Assembly: GCA_013214025.1 (NCBI GenBank)
Contig: JABSRN010000063.1
Span: 1-57,001, forward strand
Length of the DNA: 57,001 nt
Direction of reading: 5' to 3'
Source: Polyangiaceae bacterium
GTDB lineage: Bacteria > Myxococcota_A > Polyangia > Polyangiales > Polyangiaceae
Position 1 is the stretch's first letter, and each line of letters opens with the position of its first letter. A program made the translations under genes and the position numbers. The notes below the pieces were generated by a model. The model was not told the DNA's origin and ran no database searches. It saw nothing but the letters and a program-made list of their open reading frames with translations. Of the stretch, positions 54,352 to 57,001 are shown piece by piece.

Positions 54352-55323
54352 CTATTTTTTGTTCTGCACCGTGATCGTCATGCTCACGACGTCCCGGAGG
54401 CGGTGCCCGGGTGACTTCTTGCCATCCTCGAGTATCACGTCCACTCCGAGCTTGCCCCGCTTGTTGCGTCGGATCATAGCAAGCGTCTTCGGGTCCCGAA
54501 GTTGCTCGCCGCTCAACTCCAGCTTGCCGCCGCCTTTGGCGGTCAGGTAAACGCTCGCGATTCGCCGTGGTCGCACGCGTAGGCCGGCAACGTCCCGCAA
54601 GTGCCAGCCTTGGTGCTTGGACAACCGGCGTTCGCTTGCCTTGCTTCGGCCCCCTGTTGTCGATGGCTCGTCTTTGCCCCGCTTGGTCTGAGAGGGGGCC
54701 CGCTTCAGGACCGCCTTGGGTAAACGCTCGAGGGCCGCCTGGTCGACCACCAGCTTGTCGTCGCGGCCGTTGACCGTGACCGTCAACGTACTGAAAGCCG
54801 GTTTCGGCGACGGAGGCGGCGTCTGGGTCCAGACTTCGATATGGTTCACGGCCGGTACGAAGCTGCCGGGCTGGGAGGCTCGCTTCTTGGCAGCCTCCGA
54901 CATCGATGGCGTGCTCGGTTGGAAGACGCCCAGCGCCACGCCCCCGCCCTTGATTGTGTAAAACAGGATCTCGTGGCGCTTGAATTTCTTGCCCGCGTCC
55001 GCGACCCTCATTGAGGCCCCGGTCTTGCCCGAGATCCCCAGCACGAGCCATTTCGTCTGATCGCTAGCTTCTCCATCCAGCAACGATGCCAGCGACGTTC
55101 GCTCCCGAATCCGCTCGGTCACGTTCGCAACCGGCTTACCGTTCACAAGTATCTTGATATCCTCCACTCCGGGCAAGGACGGCCCGGGGGCAACCGAAGC
55201 GATGGGCTTCGGCTGCGTGGCGTTTTCGCCATCCGCAGTGCTACGACATGCGCTTAGGCAAATCAGAAGCGCCGGCACCATCAGGTAACCGGCGCTAGTG
55301 TATCGGGTGACCCCGTTACGCAT
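54352..55323 (-). CDS. Lipoprotein with two beta-rich domains
   Basis: 323 residues, lipobox LSAC (Cys26). Two similar parts each open with a VNG turn: DIKILVNGKPVANVT (about 54) and LTVTVNGRDDKLVVD (about 185). The second part has GWHLRDVAGLRVRPRRIASV, the motif also found in the lipoprotein at 53854, and ends with HRLRDVVSMTITVQNKK. The pattern recalls periplasmic domains with a molybdopterin-like or immunoglobulin-like beta fold, but I do not recognise it firmly. The ends of the two related genes converge with an 18-bp gap. Confidence 0.65.
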   Translation of the reverse strand: MRNGVTRYTSAGYLMVPALLICLSACRSTADGENATQPKPIASVAPGPSLPGVEDIKILVNGKPVANVTERIRERTSLASLLDGEASDQTKWLVLGISGKTGASMRVADAGKKFKRHEILFYTIKGGGVALGVFQPSTPSMSEAAKKRASQPGSFVPAVNHIEVWTQTPPPSPKPAFSTLTVTVNGRDDKLVVDQAALERLPKAVLKRAPSQTKRGKDEPSTTGGRSKASERRLSKHQGWHLRDVAGLRVRPRRIASVYLTAKGGGKLELSGEQLRDPKTLAMIRRNKRGKLGVDVILEDGKKSPGHRLRDVVSMTITVQNKK

Positions 55324-55340
55324 TTCTGACTCCCGTGCTG

Positions 55341-55676
55341 CTAAAAGGGCGTGGCCGCCATGGCATGGGCGGACCCACCGTTGTGGGGGATGCTTGCGGT
55401 GTCAGCCGCGGGTGCATTGATGATCGTGTCATTAGTGATGTCGTAGCGGTACACGTTGCTCCAGTCGAACACGTAGTAGCTCTGCTTGGCTACCTCAGCC
55501 CAGTGCGCTACGAACAAGAACAGAGGCTCGCTCAGGCGGCCTAATCCTGACATGATCACTGTCCGCTAGAGCGGGACCACTCCACTCGTCGTGATGATTT
55601 TATCGTCGTCCTCGCAGCCGAGTAGCCCGGCGGCCACTGCGAGTATGCAGGCGAGAGTTAGTTTGCGGTTAGCCAT
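55341..55676 (-). pseudogene. Small lipoprotein gene interrupted at the 31-bp repeat
   Basis: From ATG 55676 the frame gives MANRKLTLACILAVAAGLLG then Cys21, a textbook lipoprotein signal, followed by EDDDKIITTSGVVPL and TAG (55566-55568). The GVVPL-stop is encoded by the 31-bp repeat. The same frame then continues to 55341 (MIMSGLGRLSEPLFLFVAHW...), with Tyr/Asp-rich sequence and no family match. This may be a single gene split by the inserted sequence, or two unrelated short frames. Four copies of a 15-bp repeat cover the start region. Confidence 0.5.
55554..55584 (-). repeat. 31-bp repeat, copy 2 (likely mobile-element end)
   Basis: Identical over 31 bp, in inverted orientation, to 40123-40153. 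Read on the minus strand it begins TGGAGTGGTCCCGCTCTAGC and encodes the tail GVVPL-stop of the small lipoprotein, as copy 1 does for the sulfatase. Confidence 0.9.
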
Positions 55677-55724
55677 AGTGCGGTTAGCCATAGTGCGGTT
55701 AGCCATAGTGCGGTTAGCCATAGT
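55665..55724 (+). repeat. 15-bp tandem repeat, four copies
   Basis: Four perfect units of GCGGTTAGCCATAGT. On the minus strand each unit contains an ATG and encodes MANRT; the last unit on the minus strand provides the start of the small lipoprotein. Slippage here would multiply start codons in frame. Confidence 0.88.
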
Positions 55725-55860
55725 GCGGTCGTCCCTCGGATGCGGCGTGGTGCAGGAAATCTCGATCCGTGGATCGATCCTCCTTGCCCGTACGAGTGTC
55801 AACAGGAAAGCCTGGAGCGGCCCAGCGGCCGAGCCGCTCCATTGGGGGTCGTTGCTTACA

Positions 55861-55987
55861 GCGCGTTGTCTGCGCGCGTTGTCTGCGCGCGTTGTCTGCG
55901 CGCGTTGTCTGCGCGCGTTGTCTGCGCGCGTTGTCTGCGCGCGTTGTCTGCGCGCGTTGTCTGCGCGCGTTGTCTGCGCGCGTTGTC
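55861..55987 (+). repeat. 13-bp tandem repeat, about 10 copies
   Basis: A perfect array of GCGCGTTGTCTGC, about 9.8 units in 127 bp. Because 13 is not a multiple of 3, all reading frames stay open on both strands, creating false ORFs. No spacers, so it is not a CRISPR array. Confidence 0.92.
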
Positions 55988-56593
55988 CAAATAGATACGG
56001 TGCGGAACTTCGCGGATGACCGCATCTACGGATCGATGATGGGGTGATCGAGCATGCGAAATCGGCTCCCGGCTAGTGGGTGGGTCCGGGCGCCGAAGTA
56101 TGCCGTGGTTGTACGGAGTCCTTAGTCCATTATGGGTCCTCTTTGCTTGCTGCCTCCCCCCAGTCAGGCTTCGCCTGGCCCCCTCCGCTCTATCATCTTC
56201 GGCCATGTGCTCGGGCGTTGTCTCCGCGCAGCAGGCAGGGCGAAGTGACGGGACTGGTTCGTTCAATCGCGGCAATTGAGGTCCCAAAACGCTGTATTTT
56301 CAGGATTAGCGGGTGAGTTTCGGCACTTTGTCGGAGTTCCGACATTTTGGCACAATGTTGCCAGAACGTCGGACGCCCCGGAATTGGCTGTCGTCGGTCA
56401 GTTAAAACACTGGCACGGACCGGTCGCGCAATGTGCCTGTCGAGTCCTCACGGGGGGAGGGGCAGTCATAGGTTAGTTGTAGTCGACTGGCAGCATCGTC
56501 GCCGGCAACATTACCGGCGGCTCAGCTGTCGCCGACGTCACCCTAGATGTCGCCCCCTGTGGACGAGATCTGAAAACCTACTACCGTGCGGCT
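55988..56593. other. Intergenic region
   Basis: About 600 bp with no supported gene. It holds a short palindrome, TGTCGGAGTTCCGACA, near 56330-56345. Nothing else is seen. Confidence 0.45.
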
Positions 56594-56878
56594 ATGGCGA
56601 ACACGACCGGGGTACTGACTTCAAGTCAGTATAGGAAACTTCTCGGGGCTCTGCAAAAGCTGGTTGTCAGGGCTGAGGACGCGGCATCTACGGACAAGAT
56701 CCGTGCGTTCTGGTCGGTCGGCGAACGAATCGGAGGCGCGCGGCTCTCGGAGGAGGTCGGCTATCACAATTCCGTTCTTCGGGATTTGGCCTGCGATAGC
56801 GGTATTGGTCTGCGCAACTTGCAACGCGCGGTTGTGTTCCGAGAATTGTACAAGATGTGGAACCCGGGAGATGGTTGA
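56594..56878 (+). pseudogene. N-terminal fragment of a DUF1016 (YhcG-type) protein
   Basis: The frame starts MANTTGVLTSSQYRKLLGAL and matches the N-terminal DUF1016 helix bundle: FWSVGERIGGARLSEEVGYH, NSVLRDLACDSGIGLRNLQR. Full-length members are ~340-370 residues and end in a PD-(D/E)XK nuclease domain; here only about 90 residues remain. The 3' end (NPGDG-stop) reads into the terminus of the insertion element that follows, so the gene was cut by insertion. Confidence 0.7.
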
Positions 56879-57001
56879 CGTTTTAGACCGGCGACATGGT
56901 TGACACTTTTCTGGCGCTGGATCAGTTCAGGGTTGTGGGTCGGTCGATGATCTTTCGGGTTTCGGTGTCCAAGTAGCCAAAGTCGAGGTCCATAAAGGTC
57001 A
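56868..57001 (-). mobile_element. IS481-type insertion element end
   Basis: The terminal region contains two copies of ATGGTTGAC about 20 bp apart (56870s and 56894-56902), a layout I associate with IS481-family ends. It is followed inward by the 3' end of a transposase gene on the minus strand. The element continues beyond the right edge. Confidence 0.6.
56922..57001 (-). CDS. IS481-family transposase, C-terminal end (partial)
   Basis: The minus-strand frame from the window edge reads TFMDLDFGYLDTETRKIIDR and ends at TGA (56922-56924). The pattern (V/F)TFMxxDxGYxDxE... is the usual C-terminal tail of IS481-type integrase-core transposases. Only about 26 residues are in the window. Confidence 0.65.
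   Translation of the reverse strand, partial: TFMDLDFGYLDTETRKIIDRPTTLN

Noticed and set aside
55861-55987. CRISPR-like array
   Set aside because: The 13-bp units are contiguous with no spacers.
56340-56360. Sigma-54-type promoter (TGGCAC...TTGCC)
   Set aside because: The GG-to-GC spacing is one base short of the consensus and no gene starts at a suitable distance.

Overview
The window looks like a chromosomal stretch from a GC-rich predatory or social myxobacterium (Myxococcota, probably the Polyangia side). The signs are many large lipoproteins with Cys-rich DUF4215-like, EGF-like and FG-GAP/ASPIC repeats, a Ser/Thr-kinase/ATPase/histidine-kinase giant, hybrid sensor kinases, and sparse operons separated by repeat-rich spacers. 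No rRNA, tRNA or CRISPR array was recognised. The placement rests on gene content alone.

Layout. 1-8.3 kb: surface and secreted proteins (a metzincin-like protease with EGF repeats, running off the left edge; a TMEM175-type channel; three Cys-rich lipoproteins, one with a C-type lectin domain). 8.3-11.4 kb: a receiver protein and a hybrid histidine kinase with Hpt domain. 11.8-14.6 kb: a coupled operon of an FG-GAP lipoprotein and two different Fe(II)/2-oxoglutarate oxygenases. 15.1-24.2 kb: a transglutaminase-like lipoprotein, then an alpha-2-macroglobulin translationally coupled to penicillin-binding protein 1C. 24.2-25.6 kb: a spacer with an IS remnant and a 36-codon gene whose ribosome binding site is complementary to its own coding sequence.

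25.6-33.8 kb is the most unusual part: a GNAT acetyltransferase, a 10-codon mini-gene behind a perfect Shine-Dalgarno sequence, a heme-oxygenase-like diiron oxidase with all six expected metal ligands, a YcaO enzyme, and a 1,794-residue kinase/ATPase/GAF/histidine-kinase/receiver protein. I read it as a candidate ribosomal-peptide (RiPP) pathway on an ultrashort precursor, with its own regulator. No cyclodehydratase partner (E1-like) or dehydrogenase is present in the window.

33.9-42.2 kb: a broken IS3-family element, a gluconolactonase-like protein, an ASPIC/UnbV lipoprotein, then a sulfotransferase - sulfatase (in-frame TAG) - Tyr-rich protein - sulfotransferase run ending in a good terminator, and a beta-helix remnant. 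42.6-47.7 kb: a methyltransferase and a signalling block (GAF histidine kinase, LuxR-type regulator, PilZ, CBS, receiver-GGDEF). 47.9-53.8 kb: a tightly coupled molybdenum/tungsten operon (binding protein, two molybdenum-storage-protein subunits, permease, ATPase, and an EcfT-like membrane protein with a 20-Gly tract). 53.9-57 kb: two related lipoproteins, a broken small lipoprotein, dense tandem repeats, and a DUF1016 fragment cut by an IS481-type element at the right edge.

Two themes run through the window. Short tandem duplications are very frequent, both in genes and in spacers. Several genes (sulfatase, IS3 transposase, small lipoprotein) carry a single in-frame TAG; because TAG is also the ordinary stop of many intact genes here, these are read as mutations, not recoding. 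A 31-bp sequence repeated in opposite orientation at 40.1 and 55.6 kb supplies the same five-residue tail and stop to two unrelated genes and looks like a mobile-element end.
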